DNA from: Lachnospiraceae bacterium
Lineage (GTDB): Bacteria; Bacillota; Clostridia; Lachnospirales; Lachnospiraceae
Reading direction: 5' to 3'
Assembly (NCBI GenBank): GCA_022647575.1
Contig: JALCKY010000002.1
Coordinates: forward strand, 186,001-250,000
Length of the DNA stretch: 64,000 nt
The translations under genes and the position numbers were made by a program. Shown here piece after piece: positions 43,795 through 52,789 of this stretch (position 1 is its first letter; every line of letters begins with the position of its first letter). The notes below the pieces were generated by a model. The model was not told where the DNA came from. It was given only the letters and a program-made list of their open reading frames with translations, and did no database searches.

Positions 43795-45135
43795 TTAATA
43801 TCTGCACACTTCCATGCCGAGCATGTGGGCCAGAATCTCCAGTTCGGCTGCGGCGTCTCCGTAAATGACGACGAAATGCGGCTCCCAGCCGTCCTCCACG
43901 CTCTTCATCACGACATCCTTCGCCGGGTTCTCCGTCTTCACGACAACCGAAGTTCCGAGGAACTGCTTCGGCTTGTCGATGGCCTCGCCTTTGGCAAGGA
44001 AGAAACGGAAGGTTCCATCCGGCTTTCTGCCTACGCGGAACACGGTAACGTGTTCGCACGGACGGCAGCCGAATTCCAGTGTCGGTCCGATGTGGCGGTT
44101 GCAGTGCGTCCCCACTTCTGCACCGGTATCCTTCCGGGCCAGGCTGCAGGCAGCGGTGCCGCAGTGCCAGTAGGTAACCGTGTTTTCATTTTCATCCATG
44201 GAAACCGGATCTCCGAAGAAGACCGGCGATTTCGTCAGCTGCATGCCGAGATACATGGAAACGGCTCCGTAGCAGTCGGATTCGCAGCTGGCCGCAACGC
44301 CCATGTCATTGAGCATGGCCAGCACGGCGCAGACCGGCGTCCCGAAGGAAGTAAAGAAGTCCGGCCAGCAGCGGGAGGCAATCGCGCCGACATGGTTCTC
44401 CGTCACATAATCCTGATAAGCCTTGCACAGGCGTGCGAAATCCTTCACGTTCTTGGACGGGATCTTGTCAAGACCGCACATGGATTTCTCAGCAGCCGCA
44501 AGATAGGAGCTGCATTCTTCATCGGTATAGCCCTTGGCCTTTTCGATGAGTTCACGCGCTTCGATCGAATTCAGGGTAATGCCGAAATTCTTCTGCATTT
44601 CCGCATCCGTCGCACGTCCGAAGCCGAAGCCCTGAGGCGTATGTCCGATTGCCGCGATGGTCAGGTCTCTCATTCTGTATTTCATTTCAGCTGCCGCCAC
44701 GCACGCGCGGATCTTGTCCCTGACTTCTTTTTCCTGAGGTGCGCCGAAGATGTATTCAAAACTCTTCACGCCGAGGTTCGCCATCACATTGGCCGCAGAG
44801 TAAGCGCCGGTAAGAGAATTCAGGCGAAGCCTTCCGCCGTCGATGACCGGCTCGCGAAGCGTCCAGAGAAGGACCGGGCAGGAAAACGCCCTCATGACTT
44901 CGCTGCAGTAAGCGGAATTCGCAAATGTGATGTTCTGCAGGATAATGAGATCCGGGTTGATTTTTCCGAGGAATTCCTTCAGGTCGTCGATGGACAGAAG
45001 CATTTTCTTCGGATAGACGCCGTTTTTCGTAACTGATTTAATCAGCTTTACCGATTTGTCGAACTCGATCTGGGCGCTTTCAAGATGGAAAGTCGGAACG
45101 CCGATCGGAATATAAGCCACCTGGAATTTTTTCAT
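43795..45135 (-). CDS. L-fucose/L-arabinose isomerase-family protein, probable sulfoquinovose isomerase
   Basis: A 446-residue protein of the AraA/FucI fold: N-terminal Rossmann-like part (DLIILQNITFANS), central metal-site region (ASCESDCYGAVS) and a C-terminal part with HCGTAACS and GTHCNRHIGP. AraA/FucI-family enzymes act as sulfoquinovose to sulfofructose isomerases in the Bacillota transaldolase and transketolase routes. It overlaps the upstream GH31 gene by 4 bases, so hydrolysis and isomerisation are coupled. Substrate is inferred from context. Confidence 0.8.
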   Translation of the reverse strand: MKKFQVAYIPIGVPTFHLESAQIEFDKSVKLIKSVTKNGVYPKKMLLSIDDLKEFLGKINPDLIILQNITFANSAYCSEVMRAFSCPVLLWTLREPVIDGGRLRLNSLTGAYSAANVMANLGVKSFEYIFGAPQEKEVRDKIRACVAAAEMKYRMRDLTIAAIGHTPQGFGFGRATDAEMQKNFGITLNSIEARELIEKAKGYTDEECSSYLAAAEKSMCGLDKIPSKNVKDFARLCKAYQDYVTENHVGAIASRCWPDFFTSFGTPVCAVLAMLNDMGVAASCESDCYGAVSMYLGMQLTKSPVFFGDPVSMDENENTVTYWHCGTAACSLARKDTGAEVGTHCNRHIGPTLEFGCRPCEHVTVFRVGRKPDGTFRFFLAKGEAIDKPKQFLGTSVVVKTENPAKDVVMKSVEDGWEPHFVVIYGDAAAELEILAHMLGMEVCRY

Positions 45136-47141
45136 TTTACATACCCTCCGAATTTTTTCGTGATGGAACTGAACAGTTTCGCGGAACCTGAATTCTTTCT
45201 GTAGAAGACCGGCGGATAACCGGTCGGTGCCTTGACTTTATGTCTGCCTTTGGCATAATCCCTGCCGTCCCAGAGGCCGACCCACTGGTCATCCGGAAGA
45301 TAGACTTCTCTTCCGTCTGCGCCTTTCTCATAGACCGGGGCGACGAGCAGATCGCGTCCGAACAGGTATTCCGTCTGAAGATCATAAGTCTTCGCATCAT
45401 TTTCATAATGCAGGAAAAGCGGACGCTGCACCGGAATGCCTTTCAGGTGGTTTTCCCGAACGGCCGCCTTGATGTAGGAGCGAAGCTCATAATGGACTGC
45501 GGTCATCCTGGCAAAATTCTCCATTGAATCCGCGTCGTCGTAATACTGGAAATTCGTCGATGGGCGGTTGCCTTCGTGCGTCCTCATGACCGGCGTGAAA
45601 GCTGCCATGTCCACCCAGCGGTCAAAGACTTCTTTCGTCCGCAGATTATCATAAACGGAAGTGTAGCCGCCGATGTCGCTGTGGGACAGGCCGTATCCGC
45701 TCATCGCCAGCGAAAGGGTTCCGCAGACTGCGGAAATGAGTCCGTCGTGAATCGACAGGTCAACGCTCTGATCGCCGTTCCAGGCAAGCGTGCTGTATTT
45801 CTGCGAGCCTGCTGCGCCGGACCGCATGAAATAGACGACGTCTCCGAGCTTCCCGGATTCCTTCACCGCTTCGTAATTGCATTTTGCCCAGAGAGCCGGC
45901 CAGTGATTGTGCTCGATCAGGGCGCTTTCCCCGTTGCAGAGGACCGCGTCCGCCGGAAGATATTCTCCGAAGTCCGCCATCCATCCGGAAAGGCCGAAAC
46001 GGATCATATATTTTTTGATGACTTCCTTATACCACTGAAAGGCTTCGGGATTCGTGAGGTCGACCATGCCGCAGAAAAATTCTCCGCAGTCGATCAGATA
46101 GTCCTTCCCGTTTTTCTGCCTGATGAAATATCCCTTTTTCTCCGCTTCCGCAAAAAGCATTCCGCCCTGTACCAGATACGGATTGATGTATCCCATGAAG
46201 CGGATCCCTGCCTTATTGTATTTCCTGATTTCATCCGGCAGGTCCGGATAGAGTTTTTCATTCCAGTGCCAGTCCCACTCAAGCCTCTTGCCGAAGGACG
46301 TCATGCGGATGCCTTCCCAGTCCTGGCAGAAAAGGCCGGTCACGCGGATGCCGTTCCGGATGGAGCGTTCCGTCAGTTTCCGCACTCTGTCCGTTCCGCC
46401 CTGCAGTCCGAGGATGGCGCCTTCCACTGCCCAGTCCGGAAGTTCTTCCTGCCGTCCGAGCAGCGCCGTAAGACTGGTCAGCAGTTCCGGGAACGTTTTT
46501 TCGTACGTCAGCGTGATGCTCTTCGGAACATCCCAGAACATCAGCTCATGGAAATCCGGATGCGTGAAATCAAAATCCGCATAGGCCGTCGAATCGACAT
46601 GGCAGAAATAATGCCGCGAGGAAACAAACGTCTGCTGCGGGAAATACGTGTTGTAATAATCGCCGCCGCTTTCGGAGTCCCGGTCGCACTGATAGGTCAC
46701 GAAACTTTTTTTGTCGCGCCCGACTCCCGGTTCCGAACTCCACAGCGGAAAATTCCTGCCGCGCAGGTTGAAATAGGAATACTGCTCTCCGCAGCCGTAG
46801 ACTTTTTCATTTTTCCCGGCATCCAGGCGGATCCAGAAACGGTTGATCTTCTCATCCAGCCTGACGAATCTCAGCACGGCCGTCTGCTTTTCCGTTTCGA
46901 CCGTCATCAGGATCTTCCCGGAAAAATTCACGACGAGCTTGTCTCTTTCCTGAACAATCTCGCGGACTTCCAGCGGGCAGCGCTCCTCCACGTAATCCTT
47001 GATCTTAAAGTTGCCGGAATGCATGCGGACATCCTGCTGCCCGTATCCCGCAAAAAGAAGCGGACGGGATTTTGTCTGGGAAATGAAGAAATCCTTTTCA
47101 TTTCCGATGTGGAAATCCCTGCCTTTCAAAACCAGTTTCAT
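45132..47141 (-). CDS. sulfoquinovosidase (GH31, YihQ type)
   Basis: A 669-residue retaining glycosidase. It carries nucleophile GWMADFGEYLP, acid/base WNGDQSVDL, and all five YihQ sulfonate-binding positions: LGLQGG, FCQDW, FGKR (Arg), LEW (Trp) and GGYT (Tyr). Compared with my recall of E. coli YihQ, many stretches are near identical (YGCGEQYSYFNLRG, EPGVGRDKK). It should release sulfoquinovose from sulfoquinovosyl glycerol. Own promoter upstream with a ROK-type operator in the leader; GGAGGA precedes the ATG. Confidence 0.9.
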   Translation of the reverse strand: MKLVLKGRDFHIGNEKDFFISQTKSRPLLFAGYGQQDVRMHSGNFKIKDYVEERCPLEVREIVQERDKLVVNFSGKILMTVETEKQTAVLRFVRLDEKINRFWIRLDAGKNEKVYGCGEQYSYFNLRGRNFPLWSSEPGVGRDKKSFVTYQCDRDSESGGDYYNTYFPQQTFVSSRHYFCHVDSTAYADFDFTHPDFHELMFWDVPKSITLTYEKTFPELLTSLTALLGRQEELPDWAVEGAILGLQGGTDRVRKLTERSIRNGIRVTGLFCQDWEGIRMTSFGKRLEWDWHWNEKLYPDLPDEIRKYNKAGIRFMGYINPYLVQGGMLFAEAEKKGYFIRQKNGKDYLIDCGEFFCGMVDLTNPEAFQWYKEVIKKYMIRFGLSGWMADFGEYLPADAVLCNGESALIEHNHWPALWAKCNYEAVKESGKLGDVVYFMRSGAAGSQKYSTLAWNGDQSVDLSIHDGLISAVCGTLSLAMSGYGLSHSDIGGYTSVYDNLRTKEVFDRWVDMAAFTPVMRTHEGNRPSTNFQYYDDADSMENFARMTAVHYELRSYIKAAVRENHLKGIPVQRPLFLHYENDAKTYDLQTEYLFGRDLLVAPVYEKGADGREVYLPDDQWVGLWDGRDYAKGRHKVKAPTGYPPVFYRKNSGSAKLFSSITKKFGGYVK

Positions 47142-47163
47142 GAGGCATTCCTCCTGCTTTTGG

Positions 47164-47176
47164 TTAACGTTTTTAA
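47164..47176. promoter_or_regulatory. TTAA-N5-TTAA operator, sulfoquinovosidase leader
   Basis: TTAACGTTTTTAA, 23 bases before the sulfoquinovosidase ATG. It matches the motif at five other places in this gene cluster. Confidence 0.65.
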
Positions 47177-47245
47177 TTAATTAGTGCTTTTACACGGTTA
47201 AATTGTTATCAAACAAGGGGCTGAAAATTCCTCGTCCTGAATTCG

Positions 47246-47274
47246 ATTATATCCCGATGTTCTTTAAATGTAAA
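47246..47274 (-). promoter_or_regulatory. promoter of sulfoquinovosidase operon
   Basis: Minus strand TTTACA (47274-47269), 17-base spacer, TATAAT (47251-47246). The leader of about 98 bases contains the operator. Confidence 0.85.
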
Positions 47275-47293
47275 GGATATTTCAGTGATATTC

Positions 47294-47322
47294 TTGCCTT
47301 TTCCTCAAGACTGCGGTAGAAT
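47294..47322 (+). promoter_or_regulatory. promoter of DUF4867-ROK unit
   Basis: TTGCCT (47294-47299), 17-base spacer, TAGAAT (47317-47322), divergent from the sulfoquinovosidase promoter. Confidence 0.7.
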
Positions 47323-47360
47323 ATTTGTGTAATGATTCGAATATTTTTTTCATTTTCTGA

Positions 47361-47373
47361 TTAAGTCTTTTAA
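47361..47373. promoter_or_regulatory. TTAA-N5-TTAA operator, DUF4867-ROK leader
   Basis: TTAAGTCTTTTAA, downstream of the predicted start and just before the RBS of the DUF4867 gene. It would allow the ROK protein to control its own unit. Confidence 0.65.
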
Positions 47374-47393
47374 AATGAAGAGAGGTAATCCGT

Positions 47394-48062
47394 ATGATTG
47401 AACAGCTGAGAAGGTGCAATCCCGGTCTGAAGCTCTGCTCTGTAACCGATCCTGAATTCCGTTCCTACGGAAAAGTCCTGGACGGATATGATTTCACGGA
47501 ATTTCTGGAGGTCCTTTCCAAAAAAGAGCTTCCTTCCGAAGGAAATACCTATACCGGCTGCGATCCGGAAATGATGCAGCTTCCGGTCGTCAGATCACTC
47601 TCCTCGAATTTCTATGCCGGCATGCCGATCGAAGCCGGCTTCTGCAACGGCCAGGGAAATAAGCTGAATGCCCTGGAATATCACCGCGGTTCCGAAATCG
47701 ACATCGCGGGGACGGATCTCGTGCTTCTGCTTGACCATGTGACATCAATTGTGGATAATAAGATGGACAGCAGTTCCGTGGTCGGTTTTTACGTCCCGAA
47801 GGGATGCGCCGTCCAGCTTTACGAGACGACGCTTCATTTCGCACCGAGCAGGATTACGGACGGAGGCTTCCGCTGCGGCGTTGTCCTGCCGGCTCATACC
47901 AATGAGCCGCTGGATCCGAAACCGGAGAAGATTTCAAAGGAAGACGAGCTTCTCTGGATGCGCAACAAATGGCTGATCGCACACAAGGACAGCATCCCCG
48001 CTTCCCGGGGCGCCTGCGTCGGTATCAGCGGGCAAAATATCGAGGTGCATTATGAACCGTAA
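47394..48062 (+). CDS. DUF4867 family protein
   Basis: A 222-residue soluble protein beginning MIEQLRRCNPGLKLC. It is cupin-like in feel (many short beta segments; VGFYVPKGCAVQLYETTLHF and GVVLPAHTNEP). I recognise it as DUF4867, which I recall as an unexplained component (SftX) of the Bacillota sulfofructose-transaldolase cluster. Its function is unknown; an aldose mutarotase or sugar isomerase helper is conceivable. It heads a plus-strand unit and its stop lies inside the ROK gene (11-base overlap). Confidence 0.8.
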   Translation: MIEQLRRCNPGLKLCSVTDPEFRSYGKVLDGYDFTEFLEVLSKKELPSEGNTYTGCDPEMMQLPVVRSLSSNFYAGMPIEAGFCNGQGNKLNALEYHRGSEIDIAGTDLVLLLDHVTSIVDNKMDSSSVVGFYVPKGCAVQLYETTLHFAPSRITDGGFRCGVVLPAHTNEPLDPKPEKISKEDELLWMRNKWLIAHKDSIPASRGACVGISGQNIEVHYEP

Positions 48063-49281
48063 GAACGGCATCAATATGCTGGACGTCAAGATGGGAAACC
48101 GCAGCGCGATTCTGGAACTCATTTACCGTTCCAAAGGCATACCGCGCAAGGACATCGCCAAAGCCCTCGGGCTGACTCCCGCAGCCATTACGCTCATCAC
48201 GAATGACCTGATCAACGAGGGAATCCTGATCGAGGCGGATACGCGCGTGTCTGCCGGCCGCGGGCGCAAGGAAATCCTTCTTGAGATCGACAGCCACAAA
48301 TATGCCTCCATCGGCGTCAATATCACGCGCCATCACTTCGAGCTGATCTGCATTGATTTTTCGTGCAAAATCCTCTTTCAGAAAATGTACAAGACTTCCG
48401 ACCTGCACCACGATGCCGGAAAGATCCTCGCCTGCATTGCAGAGGAAATCCGGAACAACATTCTCCATGCAGACTTCCTGGCCGGCCGTCAGGTACTCGG
48501 CATCGGAGCCAGCACGCTGGGCGTCGTCGATTCCAAGAAAGGAATCAGCGTCAATTCCTACGGCGTTTTTGAAGGCGGAAGCACCGACGTCCGCGGCTAT
48601 TTTGAAAAAGAGCTGCATCTTCCCGTCATCCTCACAAATAATATCTGTGCCTGCGCGCACGGCGAGGCCTTCCTCTCCAACTTCGAGCAGAGACAGGAGC
48701 TTCTTTTCATTAAATACGGTCCCGGCATCGGTTCTGCCCTTCTGAAATCAAATGACCATTTCAGCGTTCAGGATTATACAGCCGTCCAGATCGGGCATGT
48801 CATCATGGATCCGAACGGACGTCCGTGCATCTGCGGAAACCAGGGCTGCCTGGAAACCATCATCAGCTATGATTCGATTATTCACAGCATTTCCGATCTC
48901 GTCTCCGAGCGCCTGACGCCGGAACTGGATGCGCTGGTCAAGCAGGATCCCGAAAACCTCAACATGAAATCAATCATGGAATCCTATGATCTCGGGAATC
49001 CCGTCATCACGGCAGAAATCGACCGGGTCATTTTCTATCTGGTCATTGCCATCAAAAATGCCATTACCCTGCTCAATCCGGAATCGGTCATCCTCTACGG
49101 CGAACTTTTCGAGAATCTGAAATTCCGCCGGAAGCTGGTCCAGCAGCTTTCCGCCTTCACAAAGACGCAGAAGGTTGCGTTCTCCGACTTCAATCTCGGA
49201 CTTGAGACGCTGGGGCCCGCCACGACCATGATTTCCAGCTTCCTGCTTTCGGGAGGCGATCTGAAAAACACGGTTTCTTAA
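48052..49281 (+). CDS. ROK-family transcriptional regulator
   Basis: A 409-residue repressor: N-terminal winged helix-turn-helix (about 12-75, IPRKDIAKALGLTPAAITLI), then a ROK sugar-kinase-like domain with the zinc-type motif CICGNQGCLETIIS and GPGIGSALL. The glucokinase-type ATP site is absent, as in XylR/NagC regulators. The ligand is probably sulfoquinovose or an intermediate. TTAA-N5-TTAA pairs at the three promoter regions of the cluster are its likely sites. The last codons are repeated beyond the stop. Confidence 0.9.
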   Translation: MNRKNGINMLDVKMGNRSAILELIYRSKGIPRKDIAKALGLTPAAITLITNDLINEGILIEADTRVSAGRGRKEILLEIDSHKYASIGVNITRHHFELICIDFSCKILFQKMYKTSDLHHDAGKILACIAEEIRNNILHADFLAGRQVLGIGASTLGVVDSKKGISVNSYGVFEGGSTDVRGYFEKELHLPVILTNNICACAHGEAFLSNFEQRQELLFIKYGPGIGSALLKSNDHFSVQDYTAVQIGHVIMDPNGRPCICGNQGCLETIISYDSIIHSISDLVSERLTPELDALVKQDPENLNMKSIMESYDLGNPVITAEIDRVIFYLVIAIKNAITLLNPESVILYGELFENLKFRRKLVQQLSAFTKTQKVAFSDFNLGLETLGPATTMISSFLLSGGDLKNTVS

Positions 49282-49316
49282 AAAACACGGTTTCCTGAAA
49301 AACACAGTTTCCTGAA
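49260..49316. repeat. 17-base tandem repeat across the ROK stop codon
   Basis: Three 17-base units of the type CCTGAAAAACACGGTTT (49260-49276, 49277-49293, 49294-49310) and part of a fourth. The first encodes the C-terminal LKNTV; the TAA (49279-49281) lies in the second. Confidence 0.88.
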
Positions 49317-49362
49317 AAAAAGATCCCGCCGGTACCAGTTCGGTACCGACGGGATTTTTTTC
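49317..49362. terminator. bidirectional terminator between ROK and ABC genes
   Basis: Strong stem ATCCCG-C-CGGTACC / GGTACCG-A-CGGGAT with a T run of seven on the plus side and seven T on the minus side. It serves both convergent units. Confidence 0.88.
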
Positions 49363-49368
49363 ACAGTC

Positions 49369-50208
49369 TCAGCCTTTGACAGCTCCTGAGGTAAGTCCGG
49401 AAACGATCTTCCTCTGGCAGAGCAGAACCACGATGACGATCGGGATGGTAGCGATGACCGACGCAGCAGCCATGTCGCCCCACGGGACGGTATACTGTCC
49501 GGGGAACATGGAAATCGCCACAGGAACCGTACGCATCTGATCCTTGGTGATCAAAATCAGGGCGAACATGAATTCATTCCATGCCGTGATGAAAGCGATG
49601 ATTGCCGTTGTGAAGACGCCGGGTGCCGCAAGCGGCACGATGATCTTGATGACGGACTGGAAACGGCTGCATCCGTCGATCTGCGCTGCCTCTTCCAGGT
49701 CATACGGAAGGGCATTGATGAAGGAAATCAGCGTCCAGATAGCCATCGGGAGCGTGATGATAACGCTCGGGACAATCAGTCCGGCATAGGTGTTGATCAG
49801 ATGCAGATTCTTGAAGATGATGAACATCGGAGTGACGATTGCGATAATCGGGAACATGTTCGCAATCAGGATGAAGTTCTTCCAGAATTTCTTAAACTTG
49901 AACTTCAGTCTCGCAAAAGCATAGGCTGCCGGGAACGCAATGATGATCGTAACGACCATGGCGCCGAGTGCGACGATGATGGAGTTCTCAAGATAAACCT
50001 GCAGGTGATGTTCCGTGAAGCAGTTGATGAAAAACTGGAATGACCAGCGGCTCGGCCACAGTTCGGTCGGCATCAGGGAAATGTCCTTCGGGTCTTTCAG
50101 TGCCGTAATGATCAGCCAGTAGAACGGGAAGACGATAACGACCAGGAAAACGATCATCCCGATAAAGCCTAAAACCTTACCGGCTGTTATTTTCTTTGAT
50201 TTTGCCAT
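49369..50208 (-). CDS. sugar ABC transporter permease (MalG type)
   Basis: A 279-residue CUT1-family permease with six helices and the EAA loop EEAAQIDGCSRFQSVIKIIVP. Third gene of a binding protein-permease-permease unit. No ATPase gene is present, so a shared MsmX-like ATPase must be encoded elsewhere. The location in the cluster suggests uptake of a sulfoquinovose glycoside. Confidence 0.9.
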   Translation of the reverse strand: MAKSKKITAGKVLGFIGMIVFLVVIVFPFYWLIITALKDPKDISLMPTELWPSRWSFQFFINCFTEHHLQVYLENSIIVALGAMVVTIIIAFPAAYAFARLKFKFKKFWKNFILIANMFPIIAIVTPMFIIFKNLHLINTYAGLIVPSVIITLPMAIWTLISFINALPYDLEEAAQIDGCSRFQSVIKIIVPLAAPGVFTTAIIAFITAWNEFMFALILITKDQMRTVPVAISMFPGQYTVPWGDMAAASVIATIPIVIVVLLCQRKIVSGLTSGAVKG

Positions 50209-50221
50209 TTTTCTCCCCTCC

Positions 50222-51121
50222 TCAGTCTTCGTCCGTCTTCAGCGTCTTGATGTAAATGACGGAGCAGATCAGGATCAGGATTGTAATGATTGTCGACATA
50301 GCAGAGCCCTTGCCGAAGTTCATGTCGGTGAACAGGTACTTATATGCCTGGTACAGAAGCGTTGCCGTTGAATTGGCAGGACCGCCGCCGGTAATACCGA
50401 AGATGATATCGAAGATACGGATCGCGCCCATTGTACGGAACAGAAGGATGATCAGGATGATGCCCTTCAGGTTCGGAATGGTGACATGCCAGAAGGTGTA
50501 GACTTTTCCGGCGCCGTCGACTTCCGCCGATTCATACTGTTCCTTCGGAATCGTCTGCAGGCCGGCCAGCAGCATCAGGGATACATACGGGAACTGTTTC
50601 CAGGTATCCGCGAGCACAACGACCATCATGGCGCTCCACTGATGAGTCAGCCAGGAGTATCCGGCACCGCCGAAAAGCTGTGCGATGGAATTGATGACAC
50701 CGAGCTGGTCATTGAACATGAACGAATACATATAGGCAATGATGATTCCGGGAATTGCCCAGGGAATCAGGACTGCCGTTCTGATCAGTCCGACTGCCTT
50801 TGTCGCCTTGTTCATCAGGAAGGCTCCGGCAAATCCGACCAGAAGTTCCAAAACCATGGATAAAACTGCGAATACGAATGTATTTTTGAAAATGGACCAG
50901 AATTCCTTGTCCGTCAGAAGGTCGATGTAATTTTGGAAACCGACGAAGTATCTTTTCAGCGGATCTGTAAGGACATAATACTGAAAGCTGTAAGACACGG
51001 TGATGATGATCGGAATGATGCCGATCAGCGTAATCAGGATCAGTGTCGGGGTAATCAATCCATAACCCGCAAGGTTATCACGCTGAGCCCTGGTCATCTT
51101 TTTCTTAGACTGTGAAGCCAT
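50222..51121 (-). CDS. sugar ABC transporter permease (MalF type)
   Basis: A 299-residue CUT1 permease with six helices and the EAA loop EQYESAEVDGAGKVYTFW. Pairs with the MalG-type protein encoded 13 bases downstream. The N-terminus MASQSKKKMTRAQ is cytoplasmic and basic. Confidence 0.9.
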   Translation of the reverse strand: MASQSKKKMTRAQRDNLAGYGLITPTLILITLIGIIPIIITVSYSFQYYVLTDPLKRYFVGFQNYIDLLTDKEFWSIFKNTFVFAVLSMVLELLVGFAGAFLMNKATKAVGLIRTAVLIPWAIPGIIIAYMYSFMFNDQLGVINSIAQLFGGAGYSWLTHQWSAMMVVVLADTWKQFPYVSLMLLAGLQTIPKEQYESAEVDGAGKVYTFWHVTIPNLKGIILIILLFRTMGAIRIFDIIFGITGGGPANSTATLLYQAYKYLFTDMNFGKGSAMSTIITILILICSVIYIKTLKTDED

Positions 51122-51175
51122 TCTTCCACCCGTTCCTTTCTGAAAACCGAACCGGCAAATGCCTTATTTTCAGAA

Positions 51176-51213
51176 GAAGTGCTTCAGCCTCCTGAGGTCA
51201 GCTGAAGCACTTC
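51176..51213 (-). terminator. stem-loop between binding protein and permease genes
   Basis: Perfect 13-base arms GAAGTGCTTCAGC / GCTGAAGCACTTC with a 12-base loop and no T run. Probably stabilises the binding-protein mRNA or gives partial termination. Confidence 0.65.
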
Positions 51214-51268
51214 AGCATTAACAATTACATAAATTCAATTCTCTGTTTCAGACAATCCTGATTCCGTA

Positions 51269-52657
51269 TTACATTGCTGCAAGAGCGGCGTTAAGCTTGG
51301 TATCCATTTCTGTCATAGCCGCATCATTGTCCATATCGCCTGTCAGAGCTTTGTGGAAATACTCCTGGAAGATAGTGGAAATGGTCGGGTAATCTTTGAC
51401 CTGAGGTCTCGGAGCAGCGTTGTCAGCAGCATCTTTGACGTCTGCCAGGAACGGAAGCTTTGCCTGAACTTCTGCATCGTCATAAACTTTGGAAACGGTC
51501 GGAAGAGTGGATCTTTCCATAGCTTCAATCTTCTGTGCTTCAAAGCTTGTCATGAATTCCACGAAGACCTTGGAAGCTTCCGGGGCATCTGTGTTGGCAT
51601 TGATTGCCATGTTCCAGCCGCCCAGCGTACCGGAGGAAGACTTGCCGTCCGGGCCGACTGGAAGCTGTGTCACGCCGACTTTGCCGGCAACCTTGGAGGT
51701 ATCTTTCTGTGCAGAAGCATAAGCATATGTCCAGTTTCTCATGAACAGCGTGTTGCCTGATTCAAAGAGAGCCTTGGAATCATCCGGCTTGTTGTTCAGG
51801 ACGGATTCCGGAGAGATGCCGTCTTTGATGAGTCCTTCGACATATTCAAGAGCAGCCTTTGTCTTGTCATTTGCCATTGCGAACTTGCCGTCTGTCAGGT
51901 CTGTGCCGCCGTCCTGTTTGATGAACTCAAGCATATTGCAGGAAGTCGGTTCGCCCTGGAACATCTGGAATGCGAAGCCGTTCTCGATTCCGTTCTTGCC
52001 GATGTTGTCCTTGCAGTCCTGAACCAGCTCATCCCATGTTGTCGGCGGTGTGCTGACAAGGTCTTTTCTGTAGTACAGAAGGCCTACATCCGTGTAATCC
52101 GGGAACGCATAAGCCTTGTTGTCATAGTAGCAGGTCTTCAGCGGGCCGCCGAGGTAATCGGAGGACTTTGCTTCCAGATCGCTTGTCAGATCCATCAGCC
52201 AGCCGGCTGCTGCGAACTGAGAAACCCAGATGATATCGCATTCAATAACGTCCGGATCCGTGTCGCCTGCTGCGAAAGAAGTCATAAGGGATTTCTTGAC
52301 ATCATCGGAAGCACCGGAAGTCATCTGATGATCAACTGTGATGTTCGGATATTTTGCATTGAAAGCCTTGATCATGTCGTCCAGAGCGCCTGTCGTATCA
52401 TTCTGGGATACGAAGGTAACGTTGCCGGAGATGGAGGTATCTGCCGCCGCGGAGTCAGCAGTCGATGCTGCTGTGGATGCCGCCTTGGATGCTGCCGTGG
52501 AAGCTGCCGTGGATGCTGCCGTGGAAGCTGCCGTGGATGCTGCGGTGGATGCTGCTGCAGAGGACGTCGTTGCTGTGGACGAAACCTCATTTCCGCATCC
52601 GGCCATTGTTGCGACCATTGCGATGCTTAACAGAATGCTGATAACCTTTTTCTTCAT
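51269..52657 (-). CDS. sugar-binding lipoprotein (CUT1)
   Basis: A 462-residue extracellular binding protein. Lipoprotein signal MKKKVISILLSIAMVATMAGCG with the lipid-bearing Cys in MAGC, then a long Ser/Thr/Ala linker made of STAA repeats (about 30-75), then the SBP_bac_1 fold. The linker is encoded by 12-base in-frame tandem repeats and is likely to vary in length. It has a consensus promoter flanked by two TTAA-N5-TTAA sites. Confidence 0.9.
   Translation of the reverse strand: MKKKVISILLSIAMVATMAGCGNEVSSTATTSSAAASTAASTAASTAASTAASTAASKAASTAASTADSAAADTSISGNVTFVSQNDTTGALDDMIKAFNAKYPNITVDHQMTSGASDDVKKSLMTSFAAGDTDPDVIECDIIWVSQFAAAGWLMDLTSDLEAKSSDYLGGPLKTCYYDNKAYAFPDYTDVGLLYYRKDLVSTPPTTWDELVQDCKDNIGKNGIENGFAFQMFQGEPTSCNMLEFIKQDGGTDLTDGKFAMANDKTKAALEYVEGLIKDGISPESVLNNKPDDSKALFESGNTLFMRNWTYAYASAQKDTSKVAGKVGVTQLPVGPDGKSSSGTLGGWNMAINANTDAPEASKVFVEFMTSFEAQKIEAMERSTLPTVSKVYDDAEVQAKLPFLADVKDAADNAAPRPQVKDYPTISTIFQEYFHKALTGDMDNDAAMTEMDTKLNAALAAM
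52440..52560 (-). repeat. 12-base in-frame tandem repeat in the binding-protein linker
   Basis: Repeats of the type GCTGCCGTGGAT on the plus strand encode the STAA units just after the lipobox of the sugar-binding protein. Confidence 0.85.
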
Positions 52658-52684
52658 TTTTCTTCTCCTTTTTTCGCTTATTAC

Positions 52685-52697
52685 TTAACGCTTTTAA
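52685..52697. promoter_or_regulatory. TTAA-N5-TTAA operator, downstream site of the ABC promoter
   Basis: TTAACGCTTTTAA, in the leader about 45 bases after the -10. Confidence 0.65.
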
Positions 52698-52741
52698 TTT
52701 ATCTTTGAAAAATTTGCTCCTTTTCTTCTCCTGCAAGGAAA

Positions 52742-52770
52742 ATTATAGCTTTATAAGCTCTTCCTGTCAA
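52742..52770 (-). promoter_or_regulatory. consensus promoter of the sugar ABC operon
   Basis: Minus strand TTGACA (52770-52765), 17-base spacer, TATAAT (52747-52742): exact consensus, flanked by operators 105 bases apart. Confidence 0.92.
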
Positions 52771-52789
52771 CAGTTTCTGATTATTTTGT

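Noticed and set aside
43321..47180. long plus-strand frames opposite the isomerase and the second GH31 gene
   Set aside because: Both lie opposite genes with conserved catalytic motifs and have no independent evidence.
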